From the NCBI GenBank assembly GCA_046350055.1, contig JAXMBC010000001.1:3410001-3474000 (forward strand): a DNA stretch of 64,000 nt. The letters run 5' to 3'. The position numbers and the translations under genes were made by a program. Under the pieces are notes generated by a model that had not been told where the DNA came from, searched no databases, and saw only the letters and a program-made list of their open reading frames with translations. Of the stretch, positions 57,598-64,000 are shown piece by piece (position 1 is the first letter of the stretch; each line of letters begins with the position of its first letter). This stretch comes from JAEUIE01 sp046350055. Its GTDB lineage: Bacteria; Planctomycetota; Planctomycetia; Gemmatales; HRBIN36.

Positions 57598-57825
57598 GTG
57601 GCAGAAGGCAAGGTTGTGGCAAAGGTCATCCGTGATGACCTATTCCGGGTGGACATCGGGCGAGCATCTGGTGGCCAGACCTTCGTACGGGTCATCCACC
57701 AGCCGACTGGCATCGCTCGGGTGGTGGTCGGGCTTGCTGGCAGGGACACGCGAGCCGTTACCACCGAACTACGCGATGCTATAGTAGGCGAGTTGCTCGG
57801 TCGCGGCTGGTGTCGTTCTGAGTAG
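57598..57825 (+). CDS. Small protein of unknown function inside the P-element region
   Basis: A 76-residue reading frame starting at GTG 57598 (GGAG about 12 nt upstream) encodes VIRDDLFRVDIGRASGGQTF followed by VRVIHQPTGIARVVVGLAG and a short helix. The alternating strand-like pattern and a conserved-looking IHxPTGI segment suggest a small beta-rich protein, but I recognise no family. A GTG at 57577 is an alternative. It lies between the two inverted P pairs. Confidence 0.38.
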   Translation: MAEGKVVAKVIRDDLFRVDIGRASGGQTFVRVIHQPTGIARVVVGLAGRDTRAVTTELRDAIVGELLGRGWCRSE

Positions 57826-57911
57826 TAACGGCATGCCTAACCAGTCAATCGGCGGCTAGAAGCGGCGGATAACAGATGCTGAGGGTTGTTTGGATCGCAA
57901 GACGCACGGCT

Positions 57912-57997
57912 GCCCTAGCCTGCCGGTACTCGGGCTGACTATGTTGTGGGCCTTGTGTTTCCAGACATGGTTAGCGTGCATTCACGCAATCCATGGC
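57912..57997. repeat. Palindromic element P, inverted pair 2 (copies 7 and 5)
   Basis: Copy 7 (57912-57943) is the most diverged (GCCCTAGCC...GACTATG, centre GGTACTCG). Copy 5 (57966-57997) is inverted: CATGGTTAGCGTG, CATT, CACGCAATCCATGGC. They are 22 nt apart, nearly the same spacing as pair 1, and lie just beyond the 3' end of the histidine kinase gene. Confidence 0.7.
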
Positions 57998-58032
57998 ACA
58001 CGACATCAAATTTCATTTTGTTGGTTGTCAAC

Positions 58033-59406
58033 TCAGGCCGCTGGCAGGGTCACACTGAAGCAGCTTCCTTGCCCCAGATTACTCTGCACATCAATGCGGC
58101 CGCCTTGGGCTTGCACAAGGTGCTTGACGATGCTCAGCCCCAGACCGGTGCCGGGGTCCTGGCGGTCGCGGGCGCGATCGGCTCGGAAGAAGCGTTCAAA
58201 GATACGGGGCAGGTCTTTCTCGGCGATGCCGAAGCCATTGTCAATGACATCGATGCGGGCCTGGCCATGCTGCAATGAGGCCTTGAGGGTGATCTGGCCC
58301 CCTTCGGGCGTGTACTTGATGGCATTATCGACGAGGTTATCAAGGATTTGATCCAGGGCGAGATCATCGGCTTGGGCTTCCACCTCCGTAGCATCCTCGG
58401 CCAGTGTCAGTACTTGGCGACGGGCTTGTGCACGGTGTTCCAGCCGCTGAACACAGGCCTGCAACGCGGGGACGAGCGGGGTAGGGGTGAGCTCGATGGT
58501 CTGCTGGCCCGTTTCGATCCGCGAGAGTTCCAGCAGGTCGTTCACCAGGCGATTGAGCCGATCAACATTCTCGTTGATGCGGCAGAGGAAGTTCATGTTG
58601 TGCATGGGATCGTTGAGAGCGCCATCCAGGAGCGTCTCAACAGTCGCCTGCATGGCGGCGAGAGGGGTTTTCAGTTCATGAGAGACATTGGTGAAGAAGT
58701 CCTGACGCATACGCTCCAGGCGGTAGACATCGGTGACATCGTCCATGACTAACACAACGCCGCCACGTGGACTACCGATCAGGCGAGTTGCCTGGAGTTT
58801 CACTTTACGGTCCGGGGGCAGGTCATGGATGTGGTCGCCCGCAATAACACCATCAGAGCGAAGGGCATCTTCGACGGCCTGGAGGATGTGCCGATGCCTG
58901 ACCACTTCCCAGAGCTTCTTTCCGATGACGCTGCTCGATTGCAGCTTGAGCAGGCGGCAGGCAGCATCGTTGATGAATTGCACCTTTTCGTCTGCATCGA
59001 GAACAATCACTGCTTCAAGCATACAGCGAAGTACGGTGCGGGAGAGATCCCGTTCCTGATCGTGCCGGGTGAGTTGGTTTTGCAATTCTTCCTGAAGTTT
59101 GTCGATTACCTGAGCCAGGGTGCGGATTTCGTCCTGGGATTCACTGTTGCCCGATTCCTGCATCTTGGTGAGGGTACGGGCTGCGGTGGCCAGACGAACC
59201 AGCGGCCCCATCATGGTGCGGGTGATGAAGTAGCTGACCAGCAGAGCAATGGAGATGAGGACAATGGACAGGAATAGTGGTGACTGGAGCAGAGGCGAAG
59301 CGGTTTTCGCAAGGGCTTGCTCCAGATACACCGAGGCCAGGAGCAGTGCTGAGAGAAGCAGCCCGTAAGCGAGGAATACCTTCAAAAACATTTTCGAGCG
59401 AAACAT
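58033..59406 (-). CDS. Membrane sensor histidine kinase (PhoR-like: HAMP-PAS-HisKA-HATPase)
   Basis: The product has about 457 residues. Two N-terminal TM helices (VFLAYGLLLSALLLASVYL and LFLSIVLISIALLVSYFI) precede a HAMP region (about 64-115). A PAS domain follows (about 130-230; VIVLDADEKVQFINDAACRL, GVVLVMDDVTDV), then HisKA with the phosphorylated His in TNVSHELKTPLAAMQ (about 244). HATPase has N box NLVDNAIKYTPEGGQ, G1 FGIAEKDLPRIFERFFR and G2 GTGLGLSIVKHL. The plan matches PhoR-type kinases, but no response regulator or phosphate gene is adjacent, so the signal is unknown. The ATG at 59406 is chosen over GTG 59409. Confidence 0.92.
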   Translation of the reverse strand: MFRSKMFLKVFLAYGLLLSALLLASVYLEQALAKTASPLLQSPLFLSIVLISIALLVSYFITRTMMGPLVRLATAARTLTKMQESGNSESQDEIRTLAQVIDKLQEELQNQLTRHDQERDLSRTVLRCMLEAVIVLDADEKVQFINDAACRLLKLQSSSVIGKKLWEVVRHRHILQAVEDALRSDGVIAGDHIHDLPPDRKVKLQATRLIGSPRGGVVLVMDDVTDVYRLERMRQDFFTNVSHELKTPLAAMQATVETLLDGALNDPMHNMNFLCRINENVDRLNRLVNDLLELSRIETGQQTIELTPTPLVPALQACVQRLEHRAQARRQVLTLAEDATEVEAQADDLALDQILDNLVDNAIKYTPEGGQITLKASLQHGQARIDVIDNGFGIAEKDLPRIFERFFRADRARDRQDPGTGLGLSIVKHLVQAQGGRIDVQSNLGQGSCFSVTLPAA

Positions 59407-59467
59407 CACAGCATTCTACGCTGCTGAGTGGGCGATGTCTTGAGAGATGTTGATGAAGATAGCCCCA

Positions 59468-60364
59468 CTACAAGGTTGCGGAGAGTTCAAAGATCTCTTC
59501 TATGTCGAGCCTTTGGGTATTACTGGTGAAGAGTGAAGCGATGGCAGCCTTGTGGATCTTCATTTTGAGGTTGCCGACGCCCAGTGCGCCATAGCAGGCA
59601 ATACCATTCCGGGACTGGCCCGCGTCCATAACGTCGACTCCTTCAATGCCGAATGGCGGAACAGCATTGAGATCGATCATGACTTTCAGATTGGCAAAGG
59701 CCTCATAGCTGTCTTCCAGGTATCGCTTGGGAAACACAACTTTACCTGCAGGCCCTGCAGCAATCAGCAGGCTGGGTTGACAGGCATGATGCAGATGAGT
59801 GGTCGAGGCATCGACTGGAAACGGCGTAATGGATGCATGTGGATGTCGCAACAGGATGCTTGCGGTTGCTTCGTCGAGTCGTTTGCCATCGACATCAGCC
59901 AGAGTAACAGTTGCATTCAAACTGGCCAGCAGTCGTGCTGCTCGCTGACCTACAGGACCTGCACCCAGCACCATGGCAGAGGTGTTAGCCAGAGTGAGAT
60001 GCCTGGAAGCACATCGCACCGCAGCAGCGGCGGTGGTGCTGCTGCCATTGGGATCGAGCATCATCGAAACAGAAAGTCCAAACTGTGGAATGAGGTGCTT
60101 TCTGGCATCTGCAAACAGCTGTTCTGCCAATGGAACCTGCGAGCCACCGAAGTAAAGGGCAGTACGCTGCAGGTCCTTGGGGCCTCGGGTAAAGATGGCC
60201 CCATGCACGAGCGACTGTACCTGAGCCACTGTCACCTGGCTGTAACTCAGTACTTCTTCAGCCCCGGCATCCAGGGCGACAATGCGATCAAAGAGACTGG
60301 GCTGGGGATCGGTATCCAGTTGAACGAGCAGAGTGCGCTTGGTGGACATGGTGAGACTCGTCAT
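59468..60364 (-). CDS. mtdB: MtdB-like methylene-tetrahydromethanopterin dehydrogenase
   Basis: The 298-residue protein matches the NADP-dependent methylene-H4MPT dehydrogenase MtdB/MtdC group of formaldehyde-oxidising bacteria. It begins LLVQLDTDPQPSLFDRIVAL. VHGAIFTRGPKDL near residue 52 and VSMMLDPNGSSTTAAAAV near residue 98 are characteristic. The NADP-binding loop VLGAGPVGQRAA lies near residue 132, followed by VTLADVD. The last third carries FGIEGVDVMDAG and LGVGNLKMKIHKAAIASLF. It would oxidise methylene-H4MPT to methenyl-H4MPT. The start may instead be at 60349. No other C1 gene is adjacent; planctomycetes are known to keep this pathway. Confidence 0.86.
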   Translation of the reverse strand: MTSLTMSTKRTLLVQLDTDPQPSLFDRIVALDAGAEEVLSYSQVTVAQVQSLVHGAIFTRGPKDLQRTALYFGGSQVPLAEQLFADARKHLIPQFGLSVSMMLDPNGSSTTAAAAVRCASRHLTLANTSAMVLGAGPVGQRAARLLASLNATVTLADVDGKRLDEATASILLRHPHASITPFPVDASTTHLHHACQPSLLIAAGPAGKVVFPKRYLEDSYEAFANLKVMIDLNAVPPFGIEGVDVMDAGQSRNGIACYGALGVGNLKMKIHKAAIASLFTSNTQRLDIEEIFELSATL

Positions 60365-60447
60365 CGAAGAGTGTCACGTCATGGATACCAAAACACGAAC
60401 GCCCTGCCAACGAGTGGCAGGGCGCCCATGTTAAGGAGGTTCGTAAA

Positions 60448-61302
60448 TTATTCGGGTATGGCGTGCTTGGCCAGGGTGGCTTGCACAGGCTTCCAGGCAC
60501 CAGTGTTACTGGTGATGCGGTCAGCACGTGGGGCGACGGCTGGATAGTTCTGCTGGGCAGGAGCACGGCCAGTACCGTTGGCAGGTGGATTGCTGTACGA
60601 CTTGTAAAGCGGGCTTTCACCTGTGTTAGTGTTGGGCGTGCGGGTTTCCTGGACACCTGCAGCAGGGTTACGGGTTTCCTGAACGCCAGCAGGCACGATT
60701 GCTTGAGCAGGGGTAACAGTGGTAGCTGGAGGAGTAGTGGTCCAGGGACCGACGACCGGGGCAGGTGCAGGAGTGATGGTTGTCTGTGGTTCGTAGTAGG
60801 TCATTTGACGATACTGTGTCACAGGTACCATTTGCGTCTTCTGGACATAGGTCGTGACGGGCACGGATTGCGACTTCAGCTGGTAGCTGGTTTGCGGAGT
60901 AGCTACCGTCTGGTACGAACAGTTGCAGGGATCGTACGCGTAGCTGTAACGATAGCTGGTGACTGGTTCGTAGTAGTAGCTGGTGCGGTATTCGGTCCGG
61001 GGCTCAACCACAGTGGTAGGCTGGTAGTTGGTGACCTGTTGATAGTAAGTCTTGGGGACATACTGCGTGCAGACGTTCTGTGGTGGAGCGTATTGAGCCA
61101 CGACAGGTGGTGGAGCAGCAGGAGCACAGCAGGAGGTGGGAGCCACCGGGGCCACGTAATAAACGGCCTGGGGCTGCTTCTTGCGGAAGCAGGTGAGTTC
61201 AAAGGGACTCTGCCAGCCAGCCTGGGCAGGCATCGCGAAGGCGAGACCAGCGACAGCCAGAACTGCCCGCAGGCTCCAGTTGGAAAGTTTCGTAATCGTC
61301 AC
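60448..61302 (-). CDS. Exported Tyr/Pro/Thr-rich repetitive protein
   Basis: The 284-residue protein has a signal peptide (LRAVLAVAGLAFAMPAQA) and a mature part rich in Tyr, Pro, Thr, Gln and Val. It has recurrent short strings such as YVPKTYYQQVTNYQPTT, YRTSYYYEPVTSYRYSY, VPVTTYVQKTQMVPVTQYRQ and PAAGVQETRTPN. Low sequence complexity, two Cys clusters (TSCCAP, DPCNC) and lack of a folded domain suggest a cell-envelope or matrix structural protein of the planctomycete type. The GTG at 61302 has GGAGG eight nt upstream and places the signal peptide at the N-terminus; longer frames are unlikely. Confidence 0.8.
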   Translation of the reverse strand: MTITKLSNWSLRAVLAVAGLAFAMPAQAGWQSPFELTCFRKKQPQAVYYVAPVAPTSCCAPAAPPPVVAQYAPPQNVCTQYVPKTYYQQVTNYQPTTVVEPRTEYRTSYYYEPVTSYRYSYAYDPCNCSYQTVATPQTSYQLKSQSVPVTTYVQKTQMVPVTQYRQMTYYEPQTTITPAPAPVVGPWTTTPPATTVTPAQAIVPAGVQETRNPAAGVQETRTPNTNTGESPLYKSYSNPPANGTGRAPAQQNYPAVAPRADRITSNTGAWKPVQATLAKHAIPE

Positions 61303-61738
61303 GATGGTAACCTCCGAAGTGCGATTCTTCATGAACCGCGAACTTCTGCTCAAGTTTGTGGGAAGCACCTTCCTCACACAGATATATCATGGGCTAGGAA
61401 CAGGTATAACTTCAAGCGATGCAACCCCAGAATCACATATTTTCTTTGATTTCACTGTGCAACTGAAACGACTAGGCAGGGCGGGGAGGGTTAGCGAAAC
61501 TTTGCAGGCTGCGCAGGCTGCTGCTGCATTGGAAAACTGGATAGGTGTTACAATCGTTAAATTCCGAATTAGGTTGTGTCACGGGTTCAGACTGCTCCCG
61601 CCTGAGGAGGTGAACAGAAAGAATGTGAACAGAAAGAATGTGAACAGACATGAGAACCTGAATGACGCTTGAACCACCATCACCCGTTCCTATCACAATA
61701 GATGGATACTTCACACGCTAACATCGGAATACCTCCTC
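61303..61738. other. Divergent intergenic region with a small tandem repeat
   Basis: This 436-nt stretch separates the Tyr-rich protein (-) from the E2 gene (+). It contains a 15-nt tandem repeat (GTGAACAGAAAGAAT at 61610-61624 and 61625-61639, third unit partial to 61648) and an AT-rich segment near 61380-61460 that could be promoter sequence. Just before the E2 start a diverged half of element P may be present (ACGCTAAC near 61715). No gene is convincing here. Confidence 0.5.
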
Positions 61739-63136
61739 ATGGCTGCCAAAGAATTCAAGCTCCCCGACCTCGGCGAAGGACTCAAGGAAGGCACTCTGGT
61801 CAGTTGGAAAGTCAAAGAAGGAGATGCCGTCGCGGCTGAGCAAGCCATCGCAGAGGTGGAAACCGATAAAGCTACCACTGAATTGCCAAGCCCTTTTGCT
61901 GGCAAGGTCACCAAGCTGCACTATAAGCCAGGGGATGTGATCCCTGTGGGCAAGGTTATCATGACCGTCGAGGCAGAAGGCGCGGCAGCCCCGGCGGCCA
62001 AGGCACCTGCTAAAGCGGCGGCTCCTGCCAAAGCTGCTCCTGCGCCTGCAAAGCCAGCACCTGCTCCAGCTAAAGCTGCTCCAGCACCAGCAGTCACAGC
62101 ACCTGTTGTGAAGGCAGCTCCTGCACCAGCGCCATCTACCACTCCGGCCATACCGCAGCGAACCCTGCCTGCCGCAGCAGCTGTCCTGAATCCCTCCACC
62201 GTGCTTGCTGCTCCAGCTACACGCAAACTCGCCCGTGAAAAGGGTGTCGATCTGAAGAATGTCCGTGGCACTGGTCCCGGTGGACGTATCACTCAGGAAG
62301 ATGTGCTCTCCTTCGTCAGTGGCGGTGGTCGGGCGATGGACGACTTGATGAGCCCCATGGTTGTTCATCAAGGCGAAGGCACCGGACTCACCTTCCCCCG
62401 TCCGATGCTGCCCGATTTCAGTCGGTTTGGTGAATCAGAACGCAAGCCCGCCTCGCCGATCCGTCGCCGCATAGTGCAGGCAATGACGATCTCGTCACAG
62501 GTTACTGCAGCGGTCACTTACACCGATGAAGCAGATATCACTGCTCTGGAGCAGTTCCGCGTCGATGCCAAAGACATCACCAAGGAACGGGGAATCAAGC
62601 TCACCAGTCTTGCTGTCGTGGCCAAGGCCTGTGCCGCCGCTCTGCAGCGATTCCCTGACTTCAACGCCAGCTACGACGACGACAAGCAGGAGATCGTCTA
62701 CAAGAAGTACTACCACGTGGGTATTGCAGTGGATTCGCCGCAAGGCCTGCTTGTTCCAGTGCTGCGCAATGCCGACCATCGTCCTATCAGCGAATTGGCC
62801 ACGGAAATAGTCTCGCTGGCTGAAGCTGCCCGAACGGGAAAGATTCAGCGTGAACAGATGCAGGGTGGCACTTTCACCATCACCAACATTGGTGTCATTG
62901 GTGGTCTGAGCTTCACCCCGGTCATCAACTGGCCTGAAGTCGCCATCCTTGGCCTCGGCCGTACCCAGGAACGCCTGGCGTTCGATAAAGACGGTAAGAC
63001 GGTGATTGCCAAGAAGATGATGCCGCTCTGCCTCACCTTCGATCATCGCCTGATCGATGGGGCATTGGCTGCCCGGTTCGTGAATGCAGTCAAGGAATAT
63101 CTCGAGAACCCGCTGCTGCTGTTGATGGATGCATAG
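61739..63136 (+). CDS. 2-oxoacid dehydrogenase E2 acyltransferase (second E2 of the window)
   Basis: The 465-residue protein has one lipoyl domain (1-77; modified Lys in ETDKATTELPSP). A long Ala/Pro/Lys hinge follows (about 80-150), then a peripheral-subunit-binding domain with ATRKLAREKGVDLKNVRGTG. The catalytic domain has GGTFTITNIGVIGGLSF and the active-site DHRLIDGALAARFVN. The overall plan fits pyruvate or branched-chain dehydrogenase E2 (AceF/PdhC or BkdB) rather than SucB, whose gene is at 31434. The E3 gene lpdA begins 62 nt downstream, so the two are probably co-transcribed. E1 is not in the window. Confidence 0.93.
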   Translation: MAAKEFKLPDLGEGLKEGTLVSWKVKEGDAVAAEQAIAEVETDKATTELPSPFAGKVTKLHYKPGDVIPVGKVIMTVEAEGAAAPAAKAPAKAAAPAKAAPAPAKPAPAPAKAAPAPAVTAPVVKAAPAPAPSTTPAIPQRTLPAAAAVLNPSTVLAAPATRKLAREKGVDLKNVRGTGPGGRITQEDVLSFVSGGGRAMDDLMSPMVVHQGEGTGLTFPRPMLPDFSRFGESERKPASPIRRRIVQAMTISSQVTAAVTYTDEADITALEQFRVDAKDITKERGIKLTSLAVVAKACAAALQRFPDFNASYDDDKQEIVYKKYYHVGIAVDSPQGLLVPVLRNADHRPISELATEIVSLAEAARTGKIQREQMQGGTFTITNIGVIGGLSFTPVINWPEVAILGLGRTQERLAFDKDGKTVIAKKMMPLCLTFDHRLIDGALAARFVNAVKEYLENPLLLLMDA

Positions 63137-63198
63137 TCTCCATCTGGTTCGTTTGTTTGTTCTACTCGATTTCCACATGAAACAGGGATTCTCATTAC

Positions 63199-64000
63199 AT
63201 GGTCATCGGTGATTTCAAGGAACAGGTGGATGTAGTTGTGGTCGGCGGAGGCCCGGGTGGTTATGCAGCGGCATTCCACGCGGCTGACCTCGGTCTCGAC
63301 GTGGCTCTTGTCGAAGAAGATACCCGTCTCGGCGGGACTTGTCTCTTACGCGGTTGCATACCATCCAAGGCGATGATTACTGCTGCAGAAAAGTACCATC
63401 AACTTTCCAGCCTCAGCAAGATGGGCATCTCGATTGAGGGCAAGGTCAACTTCGACATCAAGAAGCTGGCTGCCTGGCGGAACAACATTCTGAAGGAGTT
63501 GACAGGCGGTCTGGATAACCTTTCCAAGGTTCGCAACATCCGACGCTTCGAAGGACGTGGCTACTTGTGCGGTCCCAATGAACTGAAGATCGCAGCCAGC
63601 GGTTCGTCCCTCAAGATTCAGTTCAAGCGAGCCATTCTGGCTCTCGGCAGCAGGGTGTTTCTGCCTAAGCCCTTTGTCAGATCCGAACGGGTCATTACCT
63701 CCGACGAAGCCACCAACATCGATTACCTGCCGTCCTCTATCCTTGTGGTCGGTGGTGGTTACATCGGCATGGAGCTTGGCGGCTGCTTCGCTTCACTGGG
63801 GACCAAAGTGACCGTCGTCGAAATGCTCGACCACCTGCTTCCCGGCACCGATGCCGACATGACCCGCTTTGTCAAAAAGAACATGGAAGCTCGAGGCGTG
63901 CAGTTCCTTCTCGAAAGCAAGGTTACCGAGGTGGTGCCAGGCAAGGACAGCGTAAAGGTCACAATCGCGGCGAAGGACGGGAAGACTTCGACTACCGAGT
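63199..64000 (+). CDS. lpdA: Dihydrolipoamide dehydrogenase (E3), cut by the window end
   Basis: The first 267 codons of a flavoprotein disulfide reductase are present. The ATG at 63199 leads into an FAD-binding VVVGGGPGGYAAAFHAADLG (about residues 13-32), then LGGTCLLRGCIPSK with the redox-active Cys pair near residue 45. The second, NAD-binding, glycine motif is VVGGGYIGMELGGCFASLG near 185-203. The rest, including the C-terminal catalytic His-Glu dyad, lies beyond 64000. The enzyme reoxidises lipoyl groups of 2-oxoacid dehydrogenases and could serve both the upstream E2 and SucA/SucB. The gene follows the E2 by 62 nt. Confidence 0.96.
   Translation, partial: MVIGDFKEQVDVVVVGGGPGGYAAAFHAADLGLDVALVEEDTRLGGTCLLRGCIPSKAMITAAEKYHQLSSLSKMGISIEGKVNFDIKKLAAWRNNILKELTGGLDNLSKVRNIRRFEGRGYLCGPNELKIAASGSSLKIQFKRAILALGSRVFLPKPFVRSERVITSDEATNIDYLPSSILVVGGGYIGMELGGCFASLGTKVTVVEMLDHLLPGTDADMTRFVKKNMEARGVQFLLESKVTEVVPGKDSVKVTIAAKDGKTSTTE

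Noticed and set aside
61610..61648. Short tandem repeat as a CRISPR remnant
   Set aside because: The units are 15 nt, directly adjacent with no spacers; it is a simple tandem repeat.
61690..61725. Eighth copy of palindromic element P upstream of the E2 gene
   Set aside because: Only ACGCTAAC and a few bases match; the second arm does not pair, so it is not counted.

Overview
The window looks like chromosomal DNA of a planctomycete, most likely a Gemmata-like (Gemmatales) bacterium. Taxonomy is inferred from gene content, not from a marker gene. Pointers are: a very large surface protein that begins with the LExLExRxLL-type N-terminus; a TPR-tailed Ser/Thr kinase translationally coupled to an ECF sigma factor; a secreted redoxin-cytochrome c-copper-enzyme-like fusion; a tyrosine-rich exported protein; a methanopterin-type C1 dehydrogenase; DUF1570-like and PQQ-propeller exported proteins; and many short GC-rich interspersed repeats. 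GC is moderate, coding density is high, and no rRNA, tRNA, CRISPR array or intact insertion sequence was found.

Layout. 0-3.4 kb: Fur-type regulator, TIM-barrel isomerase, methyltransferase and LarA-like protein, all on +. 3.5-10.3 kb: hemW, two tandem APC permeases and uvrB. 10.5-15.1 kb: a 1525-residue subtilisin/P-domain/cadherin-like/FG-GAP surface protein. 15.4-19.2 kb: a TPR-AAA ATPase and two overlapping TPR membrane proteins. 19.3-21.4 kb: a compact exported redox cluster (cytochrome c'-like, BON, small membrane protein, rhodanese). 21.6-27.8 kb: deoxyhypusine-synthase-like protein, HIT protein, kinase-sigma pair, lipB and a Lon-N-domain protein. 28-35.6 kb: sucA-sucB, followed by a small possible toxin-antitoxin-like pair and a GH2 hydrolase. 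35.8-42.6 kb: propeller, RecA-like ATPase, lipoprotein metalloprotease, PQQ propeller and a DUF937 protein. 42.8-45 kb: an ExbB-ExbD-ExbD operon. 45-49.7 kb: dGTPase-like, PIN-TRAM, TPR and propeller proteins. 49.7-50.7 kb: a reverse transcriptase with retron-clade motifs, preceded by a structured leader. 51-57 kb: S9 peptidase, redoxin/cytochrome fusion and lipase. 57-58 kb: a repeat-rich stretch with two small ORFs. 58-61.3 kb: histidine kinase, MtdB-like dehydrogenase and Tyr-rich protein. 61.7-64 kb: a 2-oxoacid dehydrogenase E2 and the start of lpdA.

Connections. Lipoate-dependent metabolism recurs: sucA/sucB, a second E2 with E3, and lipB. The most unusual material is (1) the reverse transcriptase with its hairpin-rich leader, and (2) a palindromic element family present in at least seven copies with compensatory base changes. 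Two inverted pairs of that family have the same 21-22 nt spacing, and three other copies sit 36-45 nt upstream of start codons. (3) MITE-like repeats sit at gene 3' ends, and in several cases they supply a stop codon, a protein tail, an in-frame insertion or a ribosome-binding site.
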